Positions 6,341 through 13,785 of a stretch of DNA of 20,223 bases are shown here, piece by piece. The DNA lies in contig JAVBUH010000060.1 in the NCBI GenBank assembly GCA_031555505.1, positions 1 through 20,223 on the forward strand, read 5' to 3'. The first letter of the stretch is position 1; each line of letters begins with the position of its first letter. Under the pieces are notes generated by a model, which was not told the origin of the DNA, did not search any database, and worked only from the letters and a program-made list of their open reading frames with translations. This DNA is from JAJDIA01 sp031555505. Its GTDB lineage: Bacteria; Bacteroidota; Bacteroidia; Bacteroidales; Tannerellaceae. Position numbers and translations under genes: made by a program.

Positions 6341-8914
6341 TTACTGCAATGCAACCCAACGAACATAGGCGAAGTCCATGCGATGCGGCAGGTCCTTGTT
6401 GGCCGGATATACGCGGAATCCAACCTTAAGGTCTCCGGCTATAGTCGGTGTGGCCTTGAGTTCGAAGAACAGCTTGGAGCCTTCTTCCTTCATCATCTTG
6501 AAGTTATACGTCTTCAACAATTCCTGTTGCTGGTTATCCTGGTTGACTTTGGTTTCCACCATATCTACGCCCAACATACCTTTCAGGTCTTTGCGGTCGA
6601 TCACCATCCGGAACAGATAGTCATTACCCACCACCGGTCCATTCACCGAGATGTCAGGAGTGCAGGTAAATGATTCCACTTCGAACGAATCCCAGTTGGC
6701 AGCTACCTCTTCTTTCCAGGCAGCGATTTCTTTCGCTTTGGCAAAGTGGTTGGGAACCAGCGATGCCGAACGGGTGGCCAACCTGTTGTAGAAGCGATCA
6801 ATATAATCGTCGAGCATACGCTTCATCGTATAATCAGGAGCGATCTCGGCAATGGAGTTTTTGATGTAAGAGATCCAGCGTGGCGAGAAACCTTGATTGT
6901 TCTTATCATAATAAGTCGGGATAATCTCGTTTTCGAGGATGTGGTAGATCGTGGCAGCATCCAGTTGATCCTGGTATTGCTGGTTTTCGTATGTACGCTT
7001 GTCTGTCAGCGCCCAACCGGCGCCTTCTTTATAGCCTTCATACCACCAACCGTCGAGTACGGAGAAGTTCAGAACACCGTTCATTTCGGCCTTTTCGCCG
7101 GAGGTGCCCGACGCTTCTAGCGGACGGGTCGGTGTATTCAACCACACGTCTACACCTGAGATCAGGCGACGGGCCAGGCGCATGTCGTAGTTTTCGAGGA
7201 AAATGATCTTGCCAAGGAATTCCGGACGACGTGAGATTTCTACAATGTGCTTGATCAGACCTTGTCCGCCACCGTCGGCCGGGTGGGCCTTGCCGGTGTA
7301 TAGGAACTGTACCGGATATTTTTCGTTGTTTACGATCTTGGCCAGGCGGTCGAGGTCTGTAAACAGCAAGTGCGCACGTTTATAGGTGGCAAAACGGCGT
7401 CCGAAACCAATTAACAGGGCATTGGTGTTGACCTTTTCCAGGATCGAAACCACCTTGGAAGGATCGCCCTGGCTCTTCAGCCAGTTGCCTCTATATTGAT
7501 CACGAACGTATTCAATCAGTTTAACCTTCAAAGCCTTGCGGAGTGCCCATATTTCTTCGTCGGGGACATTGTGGATAGCCGCCCAGTGTTTTTTGTTGGA
7601 TTGGTCGGTGAGGAATTTATTACCGAATTTCTGCACATAAAAGTCCTTCATTTCCGTAGCCGCCCAGGTAGGCATGTGTACGCCGTTAGTTACCCAGCTT
7701 ACGTGTAGTTCGCTCGGGAAATAACCTTTCCATACCGGAGCAAACATCTTCTGCGATACTTGTCCGTGCAACCAACTTACCCCATTGGCTTCCTGGCAGG
7801 TGTTGAGGGCGAATACACTCATGGAGAACTTCTCGTTCGATCCGGGGTTTTCACGTCCCATATCGATGAAGTCCTGCCAGCTGATACCCAACTTGTCAGG
7901 GAACTCACCCATATAACGGCCGAAGAGACCTTCGTCAAAGTAGTCGTGTCCGGCAGGCACCGGTGTATGTACCGTATAAAGGGAAGAAGAACGAACTACT
8001 TCCAATGCCTGATTGAAAGTGAGGCCTTCATGATGTATATAGTTCACCAGACGCTGTGCGTTAATCAGTGCGGCATGCCCTTCGTTGCAGTGGTATACTT
8101 GTTTTTTTATTCCCAGTTTGTCAAGCATCAAAATACCACCGATTCCCAGCAGGTATTCCTGCTTCATACGGTTCTCCCAGTCGCCGCCATATAATTGATG
8201 GGTGATGGAACGGTCCCATTCGCTGTTTTCCGGAATGTCGGTATCCATCAGATACAATGGGATACGGCCCACGCTTACTTTCCAGATGTGGGCATATACG
8301 GTACGGCCGGGATACGGTACTTCGAGCACCATCGGCTCGCCATTCGACTTGTTTACCTGTGTGAGTGGCAGTGCATTAAAGTTTTGTGCTTCGTAATTGG
8401 CGATCTGTTGTCCATCCATCGCCAGTGTTTGGGTGAAATAGCCATAACGGTAGAGAAACCCTACAGCGCAAAGGTCGATGTTGCTGTCGCTGGCTTCCTT
8501 CAAATAGTCGCCGGCCAGTACGCCGAGACCGCCCGAATAGATCTTCAACACATTTGTCAAACCGTATTCCATGCTAAAATACGCAACAGACGGTTTAGAG
8601 GCATCCGGCTTTGCATTGATATACGCTTTAAAGTCGGCATAGACCCGATCCATTTCTTTGAGGAAATCCTGATCGGCTACAATGGCTTCAATTCTATCGT
8701 AGGTGAGGCGTTGAAGCAGCAATACAGGATTACCTTCTGTTTCTGCCCACAATTTTTCATCGATTCTTCTGAATAACTTGGCACCTTCGTGGTTCCAAAC
8801 CCACCACAGGTTGTTCGCTATTTCCAAAAGTGGCTCCAATTGCTTGGGTAGTTTGGCGTGCGAATAAACTTCTTTCCAGATGGGGGCGTTCGCGCTGTTT
8901 GCCTTAATTTTCAT
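6341..8914 (-). CDS. glgP: Alpha-glucan (glycogen) phosphorylase, GT35 with N-terminal DUF3417 domain
   Basis: This cytoplasmic PLP enzyme releases glucose-1-phosphate from the non-reducing ends of glycogen or maltodextrin. The 857-aa protein begins with the DUF3417 segment (NNLWWVWNHEGAKLFRRID, about 34-53) characteristic of the TIGR02094-type phosphorylases, which are distinct from the classical muscle/MalP type. The core has YFSMEYGL (112-119), SGGLGVLAGDYLKEASD (127-143), CNEGH (276-280), GFGRRFATYKRA (503-514) and the PLP-lysine region EASGTSGEKAEMNG (600-613) with Lys608. The ATG is at 8912-8914, 58 bases downstream of a TATCTTTG on the minus strand. The glycogen synthase gene lies 95 bases upstream on the same strand, giving a degradation/synthesis pair. 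No lesion is seen. The symbol is by family; preference for glycogen over maltodextrins cannot be told from sequence. Confidence 0.95.
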   Translation of the reverse strand: MKIKANSANAPIWKEVYSHAKLPKQLEPLLEIANNLWWVWNHEGAKLFRRIDEKLWAETEGNPVLLLQRLTYDRIEAIVADQDFLKEMDRVYADFKAYINAKPDASKPSVAYFSMEYGLTNVLKIYSGGLGVLAGDYLKEASDSNIDLCAVGFLYRYGYFTQTLAMDGQQIANYEAQNFNALPLTQVNKSNGEPMVLEVPYPGRTVYAHIWKVSVGRIPLYLMDTDIPENSEWDRSITHQLYGGDWENRMKQEYLLGIGGILMLDKLGIKKQVYHCNEGHAALINAQRLVNYIHHEGLTFNQALEVVRSSSLYTVHTPVPAGHDYFDEGLFGRYMGEFPDKLGISWQDFIDMGRENPGSNEKFSMSVFALNTCQEANGVSWLHGQVSQKMFAPVWKGYFPSELHVSWVTNGVHMPTWAATEMKDFYVQKFGNKFLTDQSNKKHWAAIHNVPDEEIWALRKALKVKLIEYVRDQYRGNWLKSQGDPSKVVSILEKVNTNALLIGFGRRFATYKRAHLLFTDLDRLAKIVNNEKYPVQFLYTGKAHPADGGGQGLIKHIVEISRRPEFLGKIIFLENYDMRLARRLISGVDVWLNTPTRPLEASGTSGEKAEMNGVLNFSVLDGWWYEGYKEGAGWALTDKRTYENQQYQDQLDAATIYHILENEIIPTYYDKNNQGFSPRWISYIKNSIAEIAPDYTMKRMLDDYIDRFYNRLATRSASLVPNHFAKAKEIAAWKEEVAANWDSFEVESFTCTPDISVNGPVVGNDYLFRMVIDRKDLKGMLGVDMVETKVNQDNQQQELLKTYNFKMMKEEGSKLFFELKATPTIAGDLKVGFRVYPANKDLPHRMDFAYVRWVALQ

Positions 8915-8972
8915 TTTTGTATATTTAAAATGTTCTTAGTTGCTATACTTGTAGGATTCAAAAAAAGTTCGG

Positions 8973-8980
8973 CAAAGATA
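8973..8980 (-). promoter_or_regulatory. -7 element for the phosphorylase gene
   Basis: Minus-strand TATCTTTG, an exact TAnnTTTG match, in the 95-base gap between glycogen synthase and phosphorylase, giving a leader of roughly 50 bases. No clear -33 element. It implies the phosphorylase can be transcribed independently of the synthase. Confidence 0.55.
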
Positions 8981-9009
8981 CAAAATATATTGCCATGACC
9001 AGTTGGCTT

Positions 9010-10668
9010 TTAGCTATTTCTGCTATTTTTATATGTTAATGCAATCTCAAAAGCCTGCTGGTAATAGGTTATAAAGTGGCTCCATTCCGCTTTCTCGGCC
9101 AGTTTAAAACTTTTTTTCCGGACGGCCTCCTTTTCTTTGGCCGACATTTGGCTGAGGGTGAGGATGTGTGTGGCAATGCTATTGGCTACTTCGTCATAGT
9201 TGAAGTCTGTACGGTTGATCACCGCTACACCTTCTTCGATTTTTTCTCCCGATACCGTTTGCCGGGCCCAAAGGCCGAAGCCGGCCAGATTGGTCGTGAT
9301 CGTGGGGATACCGAAAGCGATGCTTTCCAGTGGCGTATATCCCCAAGGCTCATAATAGGAGGGATAGACGGTAGCGTCCATACCGATCAGCAGGTCGTAA
9401 TACGGTTTGTTGAAAATGCCGTCTTTACCGTCGAGGTAGCAGGGTACGAATATGATTTTCAACTTTTCAGTGGCTGCATTGGTAAAGCCGACCTGTTGAA
9501 TATAGTTCAACACTTTGTCTTCTTCCATCTGGTTGAGCCAGTGGGTGGAAAAAGGCATCTGCAGGGGGGTGGTGGTCCGGATATCTTTTTCAACGGCTGT
9601 TTTAAGATCGGCGCGTGCTGCTTTCACCCAGGCCGGAACGGTGATAAAAGCTACCACCTCGCGTTGCAACGCATCCGAAGCACACACGCGGTTCATCGCT
9701 TCGATATAGACATCGATCCCTTTGTTGCGGTATTCATAACGGCCGCTAGTGGAAATAAGCAGTGCGTCCGGATCGATGGTGCAGCCCAGCAATTTCCCGG
9801 CTACATTGATCAGTGTTTTGCGGGCTTCGGCACGTACAAGCGGATAGGTTGCTTTATCAGGTACGAAGTTACGCTCAAAACCGTTAGGGGTTACGATATC
9901 GGGCGTTTTGTCCAGTAACTGGCTGCATTCGTTGGCGGTGATCTCGCTAACGGTTGTGAAGCAGTCGGCATAGTGCGCGGCCTGTTTTTCTACTGAATGT
10001 TTGGCTTCCATATTCAGTTCGCGGGCCATCTGATCCCCATTATACCCTTCCAGGTAGGCATACAATGGTTTGTTGTTGCCTGCAATGGAGCGTCCGATCG
10101 AAGTGGCATGCGTAGTAAACAGGGTAGCAATGGCCGGCACGCGTTTCCGTATATACAGGGCGCCCATACTTAGCATCCATTCGTTGAATAATGCGGCTAC
10201 CTGCTTCTTTTGCAGTTTGTGATAGTGATAGAAGCTTTCGATCACTCTTCCCACGGCCAAGGCAAATACACAGGATTCGTCATAGTCGCCGTAGGCATGG
10301 AGTGAGTTTACCTGGTATTCGCGCCACATGAGGAAGAACAACTTGTCTTTTTCTGCAAAAAACGGGAGGAAGTCTATCAGTACCACCGGAGGTGCACCCG
10401 GTACGTTCCAGCGGCCCACCTTGATTTTTAAATTATCGGCTGTGGTTGCATGCGCTTTCCAGTCGGCAAACAGTTCCTTGTCTTCCGTAAAGTCTGCCGG
10501 AACACTGTCTCCCCAAAGGTCGGGGCCAATAAAAATAATCTTGTCTTTATAAAGTGTTTGTAGTGTATGCGCCTTTGTAGATAAAACGGTATAGATACCT
10601 CCTACTTTGTTGCAGACTTCCCAGCTACTTTCAAATACATAGTCGGGTGTCTTCTTCTTCTCACTCAT
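9010..10668 (-). CDS. Glycogen synthase, GT3 family (eukaryote-like)
   Basis: This 552-aa enzyme extends alpha-1,4-glucan chains from a nucleotide-sugar donor. It belongs to GT3, the animal/fungal glycogen synthase family, rather than the usual bacterial GT5 GlgA. Evidence is ESSWEVCNKVGGIYTVLSTKA (13-33), TTHATSIGRS (185-194), STSGRYEYRNKGIDVYIEA (306-324) and the retaining-glycosyltransferase E-x7-E pair Glu440/Glu448 within YYEPWGYTPLES, followed by GIPTITTNLAGFG. It is shorter than eukaryotic enzymes (about 700 aa) and lacks their phosphorylated tails. GT3 enzymes of eukaryotes use UDP-glucose; donor choice here is not readable. The ATG at 10666-10668 follows a minus-strand TATCTTTG by 35 bases. 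The phosphorylase gene lies directly downstream, and the 97-aa gene is divergent across a 127-base region. Confidence 0.95.
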   Translation of the reverse strand: MSEKKKTPDYVFESSWEVCNKVGGIYTVLSTKAHTLQTLYKDKIIFIGPDLWGDSVPADFTEDKELFADWKAHATTADNLKIKVGRWNVPGAPPVVLIDFLPFFAEKDKLFFLMWREYQVNSLHAYGDYDESCVFALAVGRVIESFYHYHKLQKKQVAALFNEWMLSMGALYIRKRVPAIATLFTTHATSIGRSIAGNNKPLYAYLEGYNGDQMARELNMEAKHSVEKQAAHYADCFTTVSEITANECSQLLDKTPDIVTPNGFERNFVPDKATYPLVRAEARKTLINVAGKLLGCTIDPDALLISTSGRYEYRNKGIDVYIEAMNRVCASDALQREVVAFITVPAWVKAARADLKTAVEKDIRTTTPLQMPFSTHWLNQMEEDKVLNYIQQVGFTNAATEKLKIIFVPCYLDGKDGIFNKPYYDLLIGMDATVYPSYYEPWGYTPLESIAFGIPTITTNLAGFGLWARQTVSGEKIEEGVAVINRTDFNYDEVANSIATHILTLSQMSAKEKEAVRKKSFKLAEKAEWSHFITYYQQAFEIALTYKNSRNS

Positions 10669-10703
10669 GTCAATTTTGCTTTTTGTCTATAATATTCAGC
10701 CGG

Positions 10704-10711
10704 CAAAGATA
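10704..10711 (-). promoter_or_regulatory. -7 element for the glycogen synthase gene
   Basis: Minus-strand TATCTTTG, exact TAnnTTTG match, 35 bases before the ATG. The matching -33 TTTG is not evident. Confidence 0.55.
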
Positions 10712-10743
10712 AACTAATTATGTTTTTATGCCGATAAAACGTG

Positions 10744-10757
10744 GTTATAATAACAAT
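10744..10757. promoter_or_regulatory. Candidate operator GTTATaATAAC between glycogen synthase and the 97-aa gene
   Basis: A perfect 5+1+5 palindrome (10744-10754) lies between the divergent -7 elements at 10704-10711 and 10763-10770, continuing as CAAT. Its right half with flank, ATAACAAT, recurs in the palindrome before the alpha-amylase at 13754-13773. This is a candidate site only; AT-rich palindromes this short arise by chance. Confidence 0.3.
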
Positions 10758-10762
10758 GTTTT

Positions 10763-10770
10763 TAACTTTG
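10763..10770 (+). promoter_or_regulatory. -7 element for the 97-aa gene operon
   Basis: TAACTTTG, exact TAnnTTTG match, 25 bases before the ATG at 10796. No -33 TTTG at the normal distance. Confidence 0.5.
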
Positions 10771-10795
10771 TACATCATTCAAAACAAGTAAAAGT

Positions 10796-11089
10796 ATGGC
10801 TAAGAGAAGAACCTTGAAGAAGGATATCCACTATGTGGCGGGCGAATTATTCACGGAAGTATTAATTGTCAGGGCGTTAATCCCCGGGACAAATCCGCAG
10901 AAAGCAGACGAAGTAATGGAGCGTATCCTGGATATGCAGGACGAGTTTATCCGCCGGGCCGGATGTGCCGACGGCAAAGAGAATAAAGCCCTTGTCCGGG
11001 AATATTACCAAAAGTTACGTATTGACCTGCAAACGGAAGTGGATGCCATTGCCACAGCGATCGGTGGGCTAACCAAGGAGCAGGCATGA
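10796..11089 (+). CDS. Conserved-looking small protein of unknown function
   Basis: A 97-aa protein I do not recognise beyond a general resemblance to small Bacteroidales hypothetical proteins. It starts with a basic stretch (MAKRRTLKKD), then appears mostly helical and charged, with segments near 34-56 and 62-95 that would suit amphipathic helices. It has one cysteine (Cys57), no signal peptide and no membrane segment, so it should be cytoplasmic. Reality as a gene is supported by the -7 element 25 bases upstream and by an ATGA overlap with the acyltransferase start at 11086, a sign of coupled translation. It heads the plus-strand run acyltransferase, nitrilase, permease and is divergent from glycogen synthase. 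No function can be assigned. Confidence 0.8.
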   Translation: MAKRRTLKKDIHYVAGELFTEVLIVRALIPGTNPQKADEVMERILDMQDEFIRRAGCADGKENKALVREYYQKLRIDLQTEVDAIATAIGGLTKEQA

Positions 11090-11634
11090 AGAAAGGATTT
11101 GCTGAGAAACTCCTGCGGATGGCAGGATGGAGGCTGGGGGCGGTAGAAGGGGTGGAACTACCTAAATGTGTGATTTGTGTAGCGCCTCATACCAGTAACT
11201 GGGACTTCATTATCGGTAAGCTTTTTTATACATCTATCGGATGCGATGCCAGCTTCCTGATCAAGAAAGACTGGTATTTCTTTCCGTTCAACCTGTTGTT
11301 TAACTGGTTGGGAGGGGTACCGGTAGACCGGAGTAAGCGGACGTCGGTGACTGAACAGATGGTAGAAGAGTTCAACCGGCGCGAACGTTTCCAACTGGCC
11401 ATTACGCCCGAAGGGACACGCAAACCGGCTGCCGAATGGAAGAAAGGCTTTTATTTTATTGCCCTGAATGCCGGTGTGCCCATCCTGATGGCATATTTCG
11501 ATTATAAGAAAAAGGAAGTGGGTGTCCTGGGTGTGTTTCAGCCCACCGGTGATGCCGATGCCGATATTCTCCGGATCCGCTCCCATTACCGGGGCCTGAC
11601 AGGTAAGAATCCGAGTTATTTTATAGAAGTGTAA
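11086..11634 (+). CDS. 1-acyl-sn-glycerol-3-phosphate acyltransferase-like (PlsC superfamily) protein
   Basis: A 182-aa member of the PlsC/LPLAT acyltransferase superfamily, membrane-peripheral enzymes that move acyl chains onto lysophospholipids or related acceptors. The catalytic HX4D motif is HTSNWD (35-40) with His35 and Asp40; the acceptor-binding motif PEGTR lies at 108-112, preceded by QLAIT. A hydrophobic-aromatic stretch WYFFPFNLLFNWLGG (63-77) probably sits at the membrane face. It is shorter than PlsC proper (about 240 aa) and lacks an N-terminal membrane helix, which matches the short acyltransferases common in Bacteroidetes. The acceptor is not deducible. The start overlaps the 97-aa gene by 4 bases (ATGA), and the nitrilase begins 24 bases after its stop. 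Confidence 0.88.
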   Translation: MKKGFAEKLLRMAGWRLGAVEGVELPKCVICVAPHTSNWDFIIGKLFYTSIGCDASFLIKKDWYFFPFNLLFNWLGGVPVDRSKRTSVTEQMVEEFNRRERFQLAITPEGTRKPAAEWKKGFYFIALNAGVPILMAYFDYKKKEVGVLGVFQPTGDADADILRIRSHYRGLTGKNPSYFIEV

Positions 11635-11658
11635 GCATTCAACTTTAAATCTGATAAC

Positions 11659-12447
11659 ATGACAAACGATAAACTACGGATCAGCATGATCCAATCCCAT
11701 ATTATCTGGGAAGACAGGGACGAGAATCTGGGTTATTACGGTGAACTTCTTCGCCGGGTAAGTGGACGGACCGATCTGGCTATTCTGCCCGAAACCTTCA
11801 GTACGGGTTTCTCCATGAATGTGGAATCGCTGGCCGACACGATGGATGGAACCACCATTGCCACGATCAAAGGCTGGGCCGCTCGTTATAAAATGGCGGT
11901 AGCCGGTAGTTTTATCGTCAAAGAAGGCGGGAAGTATTATAACCGTGCTTTTCTGATCACTCCCGCAGGAGAGGGCTTTTACTATGACAAACGCCACCTC
12001 TTCCGGATGGCGGATGAAGACACGTATTTTACGGCAGGCAGTGCCCGCCCCGTGATCTGTTACAACGGCTGGAATATCTGCCTGCAGGTGTGCTACGACC
12101 TCCGTTTCCCCGTATGGAGCCGGAATGTGAATAATGAATACGACCTGCTGATCTATGTAGCCAACTGGCCTGAAGCCCGCAAGAAAGTATGGAAGACCTT
12201 ACTTCAGGCGCGTTCCATGGAAAACTGTGCGTTTGTCTGTGGCGTAAACCGAGTGGGTATCGATGGCAAAGGATTTCAATACCGCGGTGATTCCTTGCTC
12301 TACAGCCCGAAAGGGAAGAAGCTGGCCGATGCCGGCAAGCGGGAAGAAATTACCCGTACCTGTACCATCGATAAGAACGACCTGATCGAACTGCGTGCTA
12401 AATTCCCGGCCTGGAAAGATGCGGATACATTCACGATCGAGTTATGA
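11659..12447 (+). CDS. Nitrilase-superfamily amidohydrolase, omega-amidase-like (YafV/Nit2 type)
   Basis: A 262-aa cytoplasmic C-N hydrolase. The catalytic triad is visible as Glu45 (LPETFSTGF), Lys111 (YYDKRHLFR) and the nucleophile Cys145 (QVCYDLRFPVW). The CYDLRFP sequence and the LPETF context match omega-amidases, which hydrolyse alpha-ketoglutaramate or alpha-ketosuccinamate as metabolite repair after glutamine transamination; that specific role is inferred from family resemblance. Length is normal for the Nit2/YafV group. The ATG at 11659 is 24 bases downstream of the acyltransferase, and its stop overlaps the permease start in an ATGA, so all these genes are likely one transcript. No promoter is seen immediately upstream. 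Confidence 0.9.
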   Translation: MTNDKLRISMIQSHIIWEDRDENLGYYGELLRRVSGRTDLAILPETFSTGFSMNVESLADTMDGTTIATIKGWAARYKMAVAGSFIVKEGGKYYNRAFLITPAGEGFYYDKRHLFRMADEDTYFTAGSARPVICYNGWNICLQVCYDLRFPVWSRNVNNEYDLLIYVANWPEARKKVWKTLLQARSMENCAFVCGVNRVGIDGKGFQYRGDSLLYSPKGKKLADAGKREEITRTCTIDKNDLIELRAKFPAWKDADTFTIEL

Positions 12448-13691
12448 AACCGCGTAACGCCTGGACCTGGATCCCTTCGCTCTATTTTGCCGAAGGATTA
12501 CCGTATGTAGTGGTTATGACCTTGTCGGTCATCATGTATAAGCGGTTGGAGGTATCCAATGCCGACATCGCATTGTATACCAGCTGGCTCTATTTCCCTT
12601 GGGTGATCAAGCCGCTTTGGAGTCCTTTTGTTGATCTGATCAAGACTAAACGCTGGTGGATCTATGCCATGCAATTGCTGATTGGTGGCGGGATGGCCGG
12701 TGTGGCGTTTATGTTACCCGGCGATTTCTTCCTGCAATCCACCCTGGCTTTTTTCTGGCTGATGGCATTCAGCTCGGCCACCCATGATATTGCTGCCGAC
12801 GGATTCTATATGTTGGGATTGGATGAAGAGCAACAGGCTTTCTTTATCGGCATCCGGAATACATTCTACCGCATAGCCATGCTCACCGGACAGGGATTGT
12901 TGGTGATGCTGGCCGGATTCCTGGAAAAAACTACCGGGCGGATCCCTTTTGCCTGGAGCATAGTCTTTTTTGTCCTGGCCGGTTCCTTTGTCGGGTTGTC
13001 TCTGTGGCATCGATATATACTGCCACACCCGAAGAGTGATATGCCGCATCCGGATGTGAAGCCGCAGACTATCCTGGTAGAGTTTGGGCGTACCTTTGTC
13101 AGTTTCTTCAGCAAAAAAGGAATTATCCCGGCGCTGTTGTTTATGCTGACCTACCGGTTGGGCGAATCGCAATTGGTCAAGCTGGCGTCTCCTTTCCTGT
13201 TAGACAAGCCAGCGAAAGGCGGCTTGGGCCTTGAAACGGCCCAGGTGGGTTTTGCGTATGGCACGGTAGGTGTGATCTCCCTGCTGGCGGGGGGGATATT
13301 GGGTGGCATTGCTATTTCAAAAGGCGGACTGAAAAAATGGATTTGGCCGATGGTGCTTGCTATTGCCTTGCCGAGCCTGAACTATGTCTATATGGCGTAT
13401 GCCTTGCCGGATAATATGCTCGTAATCAATCTGTGTGTGGGTATTGAGCAGTTTGGCTATGGTTTTGGCTTTACGGCTTATACCATGTACCTGATGTTGT
13501 TTGCCGATGGCGAATATAAGACTTCACACTATGCTATCAGTACCGGCTTTATGGCATTGGGTATGATGCTGCCGGGTATGGCCTCCGGGTGGATTCAGGA
13601 AATGATCGGTTACCAGCATTTCTTTATCTGGGTGATTGTCTGTTGCCTTCCAGTCTTCTTTGTAATCCCCTTCCTGCATTTCAGGAAATGA
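12444..13691 (+). CDS. MFS transporter, AmpG-like
   Basis: A 415-aa inner-membrane permease with about twelve hydrophobic segments spread over the whole length. The opening PSLYFAEGLPYVVV, the KPLWSPFVD motif (56-64) and ATHDIAADG (112-120) resemble AmpG and SLC33-type MFS members, in which the corresponding motifs are KFLWAP and TQDIAxD. AmpG imports anhydro-muropeptides for cell-wall recycling, so that is one candidate role; Bacteroidetes have many AmpG-like paralogues and the substrate here is unproven. It starts within the nitrilase stop (ATGA), implying translational coupling. The next gene, alpha-amylase, is 94 bases away with a palindrome between them, so whether the transcript continues is uncertain. 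Confidence 0.87.
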   Translation: MKPRNAWTWIPSLYFAEGLPYVVVMTLSVIMYKRLEVSNADIALYTSWLYFPWVIKPLWSPFVDLIKTKRWWIYAMQLLIGGGMAGVAFMLPGDFFLQSTLAFFWLMAFSSATHDIAADGFYMLGLDEEQQAFFIGIRNTFYRIAMLTGQGLLVMLAGFLEKTTGRIPFAWSIVFFVLAGSFVGLSLWHRYILPHPKSDMPHPDVKPQTILVEFGRTFVSFFSKKGIIPALLFMLTYRLGESQLVKLASPFLLDKPAKGGLGLETAQVGFAYGTVGVISLLAGGILGGIAISKGGLKKWIWPMVLAIALPSLNYVYMAYALPDNMLVINLCVGIEQFGYGFGFTAYTMYLMLFADGEYKTSHYAISTGFMALGMMLPGMASGWIQEMIGYQHFFIWVIVCCLPVFFVIPFLHFRK

Positions 13692-13753
13692 GCTGCGTCT
13701 GTTGCTGTCAGACAGTATCGAGCCGACGCATATCAAACCATCCTTCTTTTAGG

Positions 13754-13773
13754 ATTGTTATATTAATAACAAT
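13754..13773. promoter_or_regulatory. Candidate operator palindrome upstream of alpha-amylase
   Basis: ATTGTTAT (13754-13761) and ATAACAAT (13766-13773) are perfect inverted repeats around ATTA, ending 12 bases before the amylase ATG. Its size and position suit a dimeric repressor site or a small RNA hairpin over the translation start. No TAnnTTTG element is seen in this 94-base gap. A related half-site occurs at 10744-10757. Confidence 0.45.
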
Positions 13774-13785
13774 GAAAAGTGATCT

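Noticed and set aside
13694..13730. TGCGTC...GACGCA inverted repeat after the permease stop as a terminator
   Set aside because: Only six pairs with an uneven interior and no T run; not convincing.
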